A DNA stretch of 43,435 nucleotides. Source: Prevotella sp. (lineage in GTDB: Bacteria > Bacteroidota > Bacteroidia > Bacteroidales > Bacteroidaceae). The notes below the pieces were generated by a model. It was not told the DNA's origin and searched no databases. It worked only from the letters and a program-made list of their open reading frames with translations. Below are positions 27,880 to 34,916 of this stretch, piece by piece. The translations under genes and the position numbers were made by a program. The stretch lies in NCBI GenBank assembly GCA_017428055.1, contig JAFRRN010000029.1, positions 1 to 43,435 on the forward strand. The letters are read 5' to 3'. Numbering within the stretch: the stretch's first letter is position 1; the number at the start of each line of letters is the position of its first letter.

Positions 27880-29424
27880 TCATACGATAGAGTTGAACTT
27901 CTCGTCTATCAGTTTGTCGAGTGTCTCATCGAGGAGGTCAAGAAGTTTCAACGAAACCTTGTCCGTGCCATACTTGGAAATCTTGGTTGCCTGTTGGGAA
28001 GCCTTATTCAAGGCGGACAACACCGACTTGTAATCGATGGGCGACTTGAAAATGCCGCTCCGTGGGGCGATGCCCGTAAGGCAATCGCTCAACTTAACCG
28101 TGTCAAGGTTAAATGGCACGAAGCTACGCTGGTTGCCGCGAAGCTCTTTGAGCCATTGCAGATAACCCACATAGAAATCGGCGGTCAACGTGTTGAAGAA
28201 CGACGTGGAGAGGAAACCATTGTTGATGACGGGCTTGTCCTGTGTGTACCCTCGTCCGATGTCTGCCTTCAGTTGGTTGGTGATATACATATACGCCAAA
28301 TGGAATTTCACCATCTGCCTGTTCACCAAGGCACGTGTCTGTACACCAAAGTCCATGAGGTTCAACGTGCGCTTGTCATAACTCAACCCAAATTCCTTAT
28401 AGATGGGGTTCTGCGCATTGCCGCCAACGGTTTGTAATTGGTCGTTAGGAATACCCATGAAGTCCAAGATTGACAAGGCGCCAACATATTCCACCAAGTG
28501 TGCATCATTGCGCTGTCCATTGCTACCTGGGTCGTTGAAATAGGGATTGCTCGGCACTTGGTCACCCAGATAATAACATGCGTTAATCTTCGACAGGGGC
28601 AAGTCCACGCCATTCTGATGCAATCCCGTGAGGTTGTCATGGTAATAGAACAATGCCGACTTGGTCTTTGAGATGAAATCACCACGGGAAATAGGACTAT
28701 TATCATCCTGCTGCACGTTGAAATATGGCAACACGGTCAACGCACCAATTCGCGCATCACGGAGGTCGCCACGGTTATTGATCTGGGTATTGTTGCCCGC
28801 ATTGCGAATGTTCTTCACGATGATGGGATAACCAGCCGCCCCGGTGCCACCGAAGATGGAACTCACCACGAAGATGCGGTCATTCTTCTGGAACACATTA
28901 GAGAACTGCTTAAACTCTTCCGAATCCTTAAACTGGTTCAAAGCCACGCTACCAATATTGGGGCTTCCCACGAAACCGATGTCCATCTTCGTCTGCAACT
29001 GGTAGTCGGAGAACATCATTGAGCAAAGGGCTTGGTTGCCCGTGTCGAGCGTGGAGAAATTGATAAAGTCCTGAAACTTCTTCGACTCAATGGCTCCCAT
29101 GTTGAAAAGGAACGTGTCGCTGAGGTTGGACCCATTGGGCAGGATGTCCGAAAGAGTCGAAATCTTCACCGAGAAAAAGCCCTTGGCAACATCCACCTGT
29201 TCACCATACAATCCCCTGCGTATCTGTTTATACCAGCGCATGAGGTTGTCGGTGCGTTTCAAGTCCTCGTTGGCTTTATGGGGATCCACCACGATGGGTA
29301 TGATTTCGAGCGGCATGGGTTGTCCCTGCTCATCCATGGGGTGTATACCGGCGGCACATTGCATGAGTAACGGGCGCATTACGCGCGACCCTGTGCCACC
29401 TACTAAGAATAAGAATAATCTCAC
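27880..29424 (-). CDS. Tubulin/FtsZ-superfamily protein (Tubulin_2-like)
   Basis: A 514-residue protein with no signal peptide. It opens with a nucleotide-binding loop, LFLVGGTGSRVMRPLL (GGTG at 9-12), and has a tubulin-signature-like glycine loop FGGTGAAGYP (191-200) after strand RIFVVSSI, as in the Tubulin_2 (Pfam) relatives of FtsZ. Both loops bind GTP phosphates in FtsZ and tubulin, so it should be a GTPase. It is longer than FtsZ and lacks an FtsZ-type C-terminal tail, so it is not the division protein. Comparative genomics has linked a related FtsZ-like family with vWA proteins in a predicted membrane-remodelling system (Makarova and Koonin 2010, from memory). Here a vWA lipoprotein gene is two genes upstream and an actin-fold ATPase gene directly downstream. 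Confidence 0.85.
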   Translation of the reverse strand: MRLFLFLVGGTGSRVMRPLLMQCAAGIHPMDEQGQPMPLEIIPIVVDPHKANEDLKRTDNLMRWYKQIRRGLYGEQVDVAKGFFSVKISTLSDILPNGSNLSDTFLFNMGAIESKKFQDFINFSTLDTGNQALCSMMFSDYQLQTKMDIGFVGSPNIGSVALNQFKDSEEFKQFSNVFQKNDRIFVVSSIFGGTGAAGYPIIVKNIRNAGNNTQINNRGDLRDARIGALTVLPYFNVQQDDNSPISRGDFISKTKSALFYYHDNLTGLHQNGVDLPLSKINACYYLGDQVPSNPYFNDPGSNGQRNDAHLVEYVGALSILDFMGIPNDQLQTVGGNAQNPIYKEFGLSYDKRTLNLMDFGVQTRALVNRQMVKFHLAYMYITNQLKADIGRGYTQDKPVINNGFLSTSFFNTLTADFYVGYLQWLKELRGNQRSFVPFNLDTVKLSDCLTGIAPRSGIFKSPIDYKSVLSALNKASQQATKISKYGTDKVSLKLLDLLDETLDKLIDEKFNSIV

Positions 29425-29465
29425 TTTTATGATACTTAATTGTTAATGCTAAATTGCCATTAGTT

Positions 29466-29912
29466 TCATTCGGGGATAGGTGTATGCCTACAATTCGATG
29501 ACCACCAGCGCATCGAGAACGACGCTACGATAAACAAGACAGCCTCCACGGCAGCATTCACCACACAAAAGCTGAACAATTGGGCCGTGAAGTCCAACCC
29601 GTCAGCAGAAAAAATATTATTGGGATAGATATAATTAACCACCGATGTCAGTACTACTGCCACGCCCAAGACCACCAACCAATGATACCAACGCGAGAAG
29701 CTAACTGAGTTGATGGCATAATAATAGATGCCAGCCAAGCCCCAAGCTATCAAGGCAGTTATCACAGCCACCACGAAATACAGGTTTTGGTTGTACATCT
29801 CATTGGAGAACTGACGCTCGTAATAGAGCATTTCAAATATCTTCGTAGAGAATACCAGGAATAACAAAGTAATCACCGCTCCAATAATAAGGAGGATAAA
29901 ATTCTTCTTCAT
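29466..29912 (-). CDS. Small four-helix membrane protein in the tubulin/actin-like cluster
   Basis: A 148-residue inner-membrane protein with four hydrophobic segments: about 4-23 (FILLIIGAVITLLFLVF), 44-66 (YFVVAVITALIAWGLAGIYY), 77-95 (WYHWLVVLGVAVVLTSVV) and 110-133 (FSFCVVNAAVEAVLFIVASF). There are no known catalytic motifs and I do not recognise the family. It starts 5 bp after the vWA gene stops and ends 41 bp before the tubulin-like gene, so it is part of the same operon. It could anchor the cytoplasmic tubulin-like or actin-like proteins to the inner membrane opposite the vWA lipoprotein (inference). Confidence 0.75.
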   Translation of the reverse strand: MKKNFILLIIGAVITLLFLVFSTKIFEMLYYERQFSNEMYNQNLYFVVAVITALIAWGLAGIYYYAINSVSFSRWYHWLVVLGVAVVLTSVVNYIYPNNIFSADGLDFTAQLFSFCVVNAAVEAVLFIVASFSMRWWSSNCRHTPIPE

Positions 29913-29917
29913 CTTAT

Positions 29918-31432
29918 CTATCTATTTTTAAAGTTCAAATCCAGTTCAAAATAATAAGGCGTACCTTTCGAGTTCTTCCGATAACTATTATAGATGCCTT
30001 GCATCAGGTACTTGAGACCGAAGGTGGTCTGTGCGAAATTCGCACCACCCACTTGCGTATCGTCATCGATAGAAGACTCCTCTATCCATGACGGCAAGCG
30101 GTTGAGCAATTTGATATTCACCGCTTGGTCATTCTTGATCTCGTCCATGCCAAGCACGAAGATATGGGTTGCCGTACCAAGGTATTTCTTCTCGGCGGGC
30201 GAGATGTCGTCCTTACCAATCTCGCGGATCTGAAGAATTTCCACCTTGTCGTCAGACTCAACCCGGTAATTGGCGGGGTCAGTAAGATATGCCTTGTCAA
30301 TCAGCATACCATCCAAGTCTACCGCCAAAGCCAGACGGATGTCACCCGAATTGCGGTCTACCTCTACATTCTCAATGTTCTTGATTTGGGTATCCTTGCC
30401 ATGTTCGGGCGTGAAACGACCGCGGATCTCAGGATTGCCCAACAACAGGGAATAATAGGGCTTATAGACATCATCTGTCTCAAAGAGATACATGTTCTCA
30501 TATCCCTTCAAATCCTTGAAGTTGCTGAACGCCAAATAATTCTTGTCTTTCGTCAAGCGGGCGATGTTTTCATTGCTACCCACCACAACGATATAATAGG
30601 GACGGCGACCCGTATACGACTGGCCACCTTTCGGCGAGTTATAAGTATAATATGGGCCTGAATAGCTCCCGTTCATCTTGACGATGAGCATCGACTTGTC
30701 TTTCACCTGTTCCTTGAAGACGGCATTCGCCATTCCTTGTGCCTCGGCGAACACTTTTTGCGGATTCACACCCACCATGTCCTTCGTCGAATAAATCATA
30801 TCAGTCACAAGGATGCTCAACTCATCCTTTCCCGTATTGTCAAGCAATTGCGAGAAGATGGCGGAAAAATCCGTAAAACTGGGGTCTCCAATACCCTTCG
30901 TTGCGTCGAAGATATTGGTATCGGCGATGAATTTACTGAATCCCTCGGGATATTCGTTGATGGAACTATTGACAACGTAAATCTTGTTATCGTCATTGTT
31001 GCCCGGCAAGTTGTTGAGCATCTGGACGATAGCCGCCTTAAAAGAGCCATCGCCATTGGGCGAGTCGTAGGGTGTCATAGACCCTGAGCGCTCAAGGAAA
31101 AAGTTGACATTGAGGTATTCCTTGCCTCCCACCCCGACAAACTGTATTTCCTTGGAAGGGCGACGGCGGTCGAAGAAGTCGGAGATGTATTCTTTCACCT
31201 CGTCCACATCTACCTGTCCCTTCTTATAGAAATCGCCAAAATGGGCTTTCTGCGAGTCCAAAAACTTCTCAATCTCTGCCCAGTCGTCGCGGTCAATGGT
31301 CTCATCCTTATCAGCCAAGTCCAAAAGCAAGCGATTCAAATCTTTCGTATGACTATCGCCACAACCCACAAAAACACATGTCAAGAATGCCGTAAAGGCG
31401 GTCAAAATAGTTGTTCTAACGACTTTATTCAT
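29918..31432 (-). CDS. von Willebrand A-domain lipoprotein, first gene of the cluster
   Basis: A 504-residue envelope lipoprotein. The N-terminal signal ends in FVGCGDS, with C24 as the likely lipidated cysteine. Residues about 105-300 form a vWA domain: the metal-site motif is ERSGS (114-118; normally DxSxS, so the first Asp is Glu), followed by T187 (PSFTDFSAIF) and D211 (LSILVTDMIYS). The C-terminal ~200 residues are a beta-rich extension with no recognised domain. The ATG at 31432 is preferred to an in-frame TTG two codons upstream. It would face the periplasm or the cell surface. A promoter lies 35 bp upstream and the next gene follows after 5 bp, so it leads the operon. Confidence 0.83.
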   Translation of the reverse strand: MNKVVRTTILTAFTAFLTCVFVGCGDSHTKDLNRLLLDLADKDETIDRDDWAEIEKFLDSQKAHFGDFYKKGQVDVDEVKEYISDFFDRRRPSKEIQFVGVGGKEYLNVNFFLERSGSMTPYDSPNGDGSFKAAIVQMLNNLPGNNDDNKIYVVNSSINEYPEGFSKFIADTNIFDATKGIGDPSFTDFSAIFSQLLDNTGKDELSILVTDMIYSTKDMVGVNPQKVFAEAQGMANAVFKEQVKDKSMLIVKMNGSYSGPYYTYNSPKGGQSYTGRRPYYIVVVGSNENIARLTKDKNYLAFSNFKDLKGYENMYLFETDDVYKPYYSLLLGNPEIRGRFTPEHGKDTQIKNIENVEVDRNSGDIRLALAVDLDGMLIDKAYLTDPANYRVESDDKVEILQIREIGKDDISPAEKKYLGTATHIFVLGMDEIKNDQAVNIKLLNRLPSWIEESSIDDDTQVGGANFAQTTFGLKYLMQGIYNSYRKNSKGTPYYFELDLNFKNR

Positions 31433-31466
31433 ATCCAATTCGACACGTTTTTACACAATATGGATG

Positions 31467-31497
31467 CAAAATTACGAAAAATCATCGAATAAACATA
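31467..31497 (-). promoter_or_regulatory. Promoter of the vWA/tubulin/actin-like operon
   Basis: On the minus strand TAATTTTG (31467-31474) fits TAnnTTTG, and TATG (31494-31497, one mismatch to TTTG) lies 19 bp upstream. The predicted start near 31460 leaves a leader of about 28 nt. It is the only good promoter seen before the operon. Confidence 0.55.
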
Positions 31498-31549
31498 CGA
31501 TTTCGTAAGATTTAATAACAAATAACAAATCACGAAAGGAAAAAATGAT

Positions 31550-31583
31550 TGCCGTTGCCACCAGAAATGCGGCGGCAACGGCA
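31550..31583 (-). terminator. Rho-independent terminator behind the dockerin/FISUMP gene
   Basis: A perfect 10-bp inverted repeat, TGCCGTTGCC at 31550-31559 with GGCAACGGCA at 31574-31583, with a 14-nt loop. On the minus strand it is 41 bp past the stop at 31625 and is followed by ATCATTTTTTCC. It insulates the vWA operon from upstream transcription. Confidence 0.8.
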
Positions 31584-31624
31584 TGAGGGTGCGTTTACAC
31601 GTTGGGAAAGGATGCACTTCAGCT

Positions 31625-32332
31625 CTAACGCACAGGGCGCACCGAGAGACCGTTGTAGCGGTAGTTCCAACTGTCACAGAAGGCATGGGTCGAATGGAAG
31701 AGTAGTAAGCACGCGCTGCTCGGGATGCCGACATTGAGCGTAGACGACCAATAGAAGCCATACGAGCCGGCAGAGTTGAGGTCGCCATGCCAGCGGCATC
31801 CCGCAGCAGGAAGGAAGATGCTGTTGCCGTTAATGTTACTTGCGAATTTCCAGCCGTCCACACCATTAAGCGTCGTCCATTCACTCGTGCAATTGTCAAA
31901 CAATTCCTTAAATTCCTCTTGCGTGGGCATTCGCCAATCGCCGCCCCATTTCACGTGAGCAACATCGTATTCCGTGCCGCTGATGTCCTCTCCAAGGTCA
32001 TAGCAAGTATCGTCAGAGCCGTCGCAATGGATGTAGGTACTCCAATCGTAATAGTCTTTCTCTTCAATCTCTCCCCAAGCGTAATATCCACCGTATTCCT
32101 CGGGGTTGGTTGAGCCCACATTCATGTTTGCCCATTTCGTGCCGCTCGGCAAACCCAAATCTATAGTCTGAGGAGTGCTGGCATGTCCCTTGCCAAGGAC
32201 GTGGTCTATCACATAAGTCACATCGGCAATGTTTACCACTCCATCACCGTTGACATCGCAACGGTCTTCCTGCGCATTCACTCCCATGATTCCCGTCCAC
32301 AGGAACATGGCAAATATAAAAAATCTTTTCAT
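31625..32332 (-). CDS. Secreted protein with N-terminal dockerin repeat and FISUMP-like domain
   Basis: A 235-residue exported protein. Signal peptide about 1-20 (MKRFFIFAMFLWTGIMGVNA). A single dockerin-like calcium loop follows directly (CDVNGDGVVNIADVTYVID, about 25-43). Residues about 58-235 resemble the FISUMP/DUF1566 C-type-lectin-like domain: IDLGLPSGTKWANMNVG, YYAWGE, WRMPTQEEFKELFDNC, IFLPAAGCR, YGFYWSST and the closing YNGLSVRPVR. This domain is common in Bacteroidales surface proteins and probably binds protein or glycan. It is divergent from the transporter gene at 32463 and followed by a strong terminator. Confidence 0.83.
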   Translation of the reverse strand: MKRFFIFAMFLWTGIMGVNAQEDRCDVNGDGVVNIADVTYVIDHVLGKGHASTPQTIDLGLPSGTKWANMNVGSTNPEEYGGYYAWGEIEEKDYYDWSTYIHCDGSDDTCYDLGEDISGTEYDVAHVKWGGDWRMPTQEEFKELFDNCTSEWTTLNGVDGWKFASNINGNSIFLPAAGCRWHGDLNSAGSYGFYWSSTLNVGIPSSACLLLFHSTHAFCDSWNYRYNGLSVRPVR

Positions 32333-32365
32333 AATCCACTTGTTTTAATTGTTCATAATATGTTG

Positions 32366-32373
32366 CAAAAATA
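32366..32373 (-). promoter_or_regulatory. -7 box upstream of the dockerin/FISUMP gene
   Basis: The minus strand reads TATTTTTG, a full TAnnTTTG match, 33 bp before the ATG at 32332. No -33 box is visible. The surrounding TGTTGCAAAAATA is shared with the promoter at 16396. Confidence 0.45.
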
Positions 32374-32416
32374 CAAATAATCTCCCAATATCGGCTCACT
32401 TTTGCATAAAAAAGAC

Positions 32417-32424
32417 TATCTTTG
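32417..32424 (+). promoter_or_regulatory. -7 box upstream of the bile-acid-symporter-family gene
   Basis: TATCTTTG fits TAnnTTTG, 38 bp before the ATG at 32463. No -33 box at normal spacing. It shares the 130-bp divergent region with the promoter at 32366. Confidence 0.45.
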
Positions 32425-32462
32425 CCAACCATTTCATTTCATAGAACACAAACAAGAAAGAC

Positions 32463-33320
32463 ATGAATACCATTTTCATCGTATTACCCATCCTGACATT
32501 ATTGATGTTTGACTTGGGATTGGCATTAAAGCCTCACGATTTTAGACTATTCGTAGAACGCCCCACCTCTATCCTCGCGGGTTTATTGGGACAAATTATC
32601 TTCCTGCCACTCATCGCATGGTGTGTAGGCAACTTGTTTCATTTGCCACCGCTCTTTTTCCTCGGCATCATGCTCATTGCCTGTAGTCCTGGGGGCAGTT
32701 CCAGCAACGTTTTCTCCATGCTGGCAGGGGGTGATGTGGCTCTCTCCGTCTCGCTGACGGCATTCAGTAGCGTTATCACACTCTTCACAAGTCCCGCCAT
32801 CATGGATTTTGTTACCCGTGCTGTGGGCGAGGGCAGCGGTTTCCACCTCCCCGTGGGCAACCTGTTGGTGCAAAACTTGGTACTCATGGCTGTCCCCATC
32901 ATCCTCGGCTTGTGCCTCTCCGTCTACAAGGAGCCATTGGCAAAGCGTCTACATGGCATCTTAAAACGTCTTGCCTTCCCCTGCCTCATCTTCCTTGCTA
33001 CCGTATTCTTCCTCCAACATCGTGCCACCATCATCCGTGAATTTCCCAATCTCGGTATCTGCATGACTCTCCTCATCCTCACGTCGATGGGATGTGGTGT
33101 GCTCTTGTCATGGGTCATGCACCTCACAGGACGGGAAAAACGTACCATTGTCATAGAGATAGGGATGCAGAATGCCGCACAAGCCATCACCGTGGCATGT
33201 AGTCCCTTTGTCTTCAACAACGAGATTATCGCCATTCCCGCCATCATCTATGCCTTGATGATGAACGTCATCCTCCTCATTTATGTGTATGTGGTGAAGC
33301 GGAAAGTGGTAACCACCTGA
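32463..33320 (+). CDS. Bile acid:sodium symporter family (BASS) transporter
   Basis: A 285-residue inner-membrane protein with about nine hydrophobic helices. The family signature is near the first third: GIMLIACSPGGSSSNVFSML then AGGDVALSVSLTAFSSVITL. The second helical cross-over block is EIGMQNAAQAITVACSPFVF. The length fits bacterial BASS proteins, which import organic anions such as bile acids, pantoate or other carboxylates with sodium. The actual substrate is not evident. The gene ends directly against the stop of the convergent oxidoreductase gene, with no gap. Confidence 0.9.
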   Translation: MNTIFIVLPILTLLMFDLGLALKPHDFRLFVERPTSILAGLLGQIIFLPLIAWCVGNLFHLPPLFFLGIMLIACSPGGSSSNVFSMLAGGDVALSVSLTAFSSVITLFTSPAIMDFVTRAVGEGSGFHLPVGNLLVQNLVLMAVPIILGLCLSVYKEPLAKRLHGILKRLAFPCLIFLATVFFLQHRATIIREFPNLGICMTLLILTSMGCGVLLSWVMHLTGREKRTIVIEIGMQNAAQAITVACSPFVFNNEIIAIPAIIYALMMNVILLIYVYVVKRKVVTT

Positions 33321-34907
33321 CTATCCTGCCCCAAGGTAAGCGGCGCATAGGTCAGCGCAACGCTCCCCATCAACCCCTGCCGAGACGATGCCGCCCGCAT
33401 AACCCGCTCCCTCGCCGCAAGGAAACAGCCCCGCAATGCGCACATGTTGCAGCGTATTCATATCACGGAGGATGCGGACAGGACTTGACGTGCGTGTCTC
33501 CACGGCAATCAAAGTCGCCTCATTGGTCAGGAATCCGTGGTTCGACTTGCCAAATTGCCTGAATCCCTGTTGCAACCGTTGGACGATGAATGGCGGCAAC
33601 CAAAAATGCAAGGGGCTGCTAATGAGTCCCGGGGCATAACTACTCTCGGGGAGGTCGTAGCTCAAACGGTTGTTTACGAAGTCTGCCATCCGTTGGGCAG
33701 GTGCCGTCTGTCGCATGTTTCCTTGCTGCCAACTCAACTCTTCCATCTTCTCTTGGAAACGCATCATCATCAGGCAGTCGTCGGCAGCCGCCCCCTCGTG
33801 TTGCACGATGTCGTCGGGGTGCAGCTCCACCACCATCCCCGCGTTGCTCCATTTCGTGCCGCGGTTGCTGGGACTCATGCCATTGACAACAATCTCGCGT
33901 GGTGCGGAGGCGGCAGGAATCACAAATCCGCCGGGACACATACAAAAACTATACACGCCCCTGCCTTCCACTTGCGTGGCAAAGCTATACTCCGCAGCGG
34001 GCAAATAGTCACCCCTACCCCGCTTATTGTGGTATTGGATTTGGTCGATGAGCAAGGCGGGATGCTCCACACGCACCCCCACCGCCAAGCCTTTCGCCTC
34101 CATCTCCACCTTCGCGTCGAACAGGTAGCGGTAAACGTCGCGGGCGGAATGACCCGTGGCGAGAATGACAGGTCCCTTGAAATGCAATTGCCTACCCGTA
34201 GCCAACTCCAAGGCTTCCACTCCCACCACCTTGTCGCCTTGGAAGATAAGCCTCTCCATCCGCGTCTCAAAGTGTACCTCGCCACCACTATTGAGGATGG
34301 TGTTGCGCATGTTCTCAATCACCCGTGGCAACTTGTCCGTCCCAATATGGGGATGGTTGTCGGCAAGAATAGCGGTAGACGCTCCATGCTGGCAGAAGAC
34401 ATGCAAAATCTTGGCGGTATTGCCACGTTTCTTGCTTCTTGTGTACAATTTGCCATCGGAGAAAGCCCCTGCGCCGCCCTCGCCGAAACAATAGTTGCTA
34501 TCGCCATCCACCTTGTGCGTCTTGGTGATGGCGGCGAGGTCGAGTTTGCGGTCATGCACATTCTTGCCCCGTTCCACGACAATGGGGCAAAAGCCAAGCT
34601 CTATCAGCCGCAAGGCAGCGAACAACCCGCCCGGCCCCGCTCCCACGACGACAACCCGTGGCTTGCCCGATACGTCAGGATAATGGGTATGGATATATTC
34701 ATCGTCGGTGGGCATCTCGTTGATGTATGCCCGCACGGCGAGGTTGACATAGATGGTTCGCTGGCGGGCATCAATGCTCTTCCTGAGCACACGGAGAGCT
34801 TTTACCGTCCGTGCATCGATGCCTTTCTCTTTCGCGAGATATTCAATGATGGCTTGCGTGGATGATGCCTGGATGGGCAAGACTCGTATTTGGTATTCCT
34901 GTATCAT
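33321..34907 (-). CDS. FAD-dependent oxidoreductase, uncharacterised dehydrogenase family
   Basis: A 528-residue cytoplasmic flavoprotein of the 'uncharacterized FAD-dependent dehydrogenase' group (COG2509-like). A short N-terminal alpha/beta region (about 1-80) precedes the dinucleotide-binding loop VVVVGAGPGGLFAALRLIEL (85-104, GxGxxG). Other family features are YCFGEGGAGAFSDGKLYTRS, VILATGHSARDVY and the C-terminal GLFPCGEGAGYAGGIVSAGV block. The substrate is unknown for the family. Its start is 9 bp after the GH2 gene stops, so it is probably co-transcribed with it, an odd pairing with no obvious metabolic link. A long open frame lies antisense within it but looks like a codon-bias shadow. 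Confidence 0.88.
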   Translation of the reverse strand: MIQEYQIRVLPIQASSTQAIIEYLAKEKGIDARTVKALRVLRKSIDARQRTIYVNLAVRAYINEMPTDDEYIHTHYPDVSGKPRVVVVGAGPGGLFAALRLIELGFCPIVVERGKNVHDRKLDLAAITKTHKVDGDSNYCFGEGGAGAFSDGKLYTRSKKRGNTAKILHVFCQHGASTAILADNHPHIGTDKLPRVIENMRNTILNSGGEVHFETRMERLIFQGDKVVGVEALELATGRQLHFKGPVILATGHSARDVYRYLFDAKVEMEAKGLAVGVRVEHPALLIDQIQYHNKRGRGDYLPAAEYSFATQVEGRGVYSFCMCPGGFVIPAASAPREIVVNGMSPSNRGTKWSNAGMVVELHPDDIVQHEGAAADDCLMMMRFQEKMEELSWQQGNMRQTAPAQRMADFVNNRLSYDLPESSYAPGLISSPLHFWLPPFIVQRLQQGFRQFGKSNHGFLTNEATLIAVETRTSSPVRILRDMNTLQHVRIAGLFPCGEGAGYAGGIVSAGVDGERCADLCAAYLGAG

Positions 34908-34916
34908 GGCAATGGG

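Noticed and set aside
27880-29424. The tubulin-like gene as ftsZ
   Set aside because: It is too long, lacks the FtsZ-type C-terminal tail and has no division genes (ftsA, ftsQ, mur) beside it.
33537-34865. Long open frame antisense to the FAD oxidoreductase gene
   Set aside because: It mirrors the codon pattern of a well-recognised gene on the other strand; its translation is rich in His/Arg/Gln and lacks any domain.
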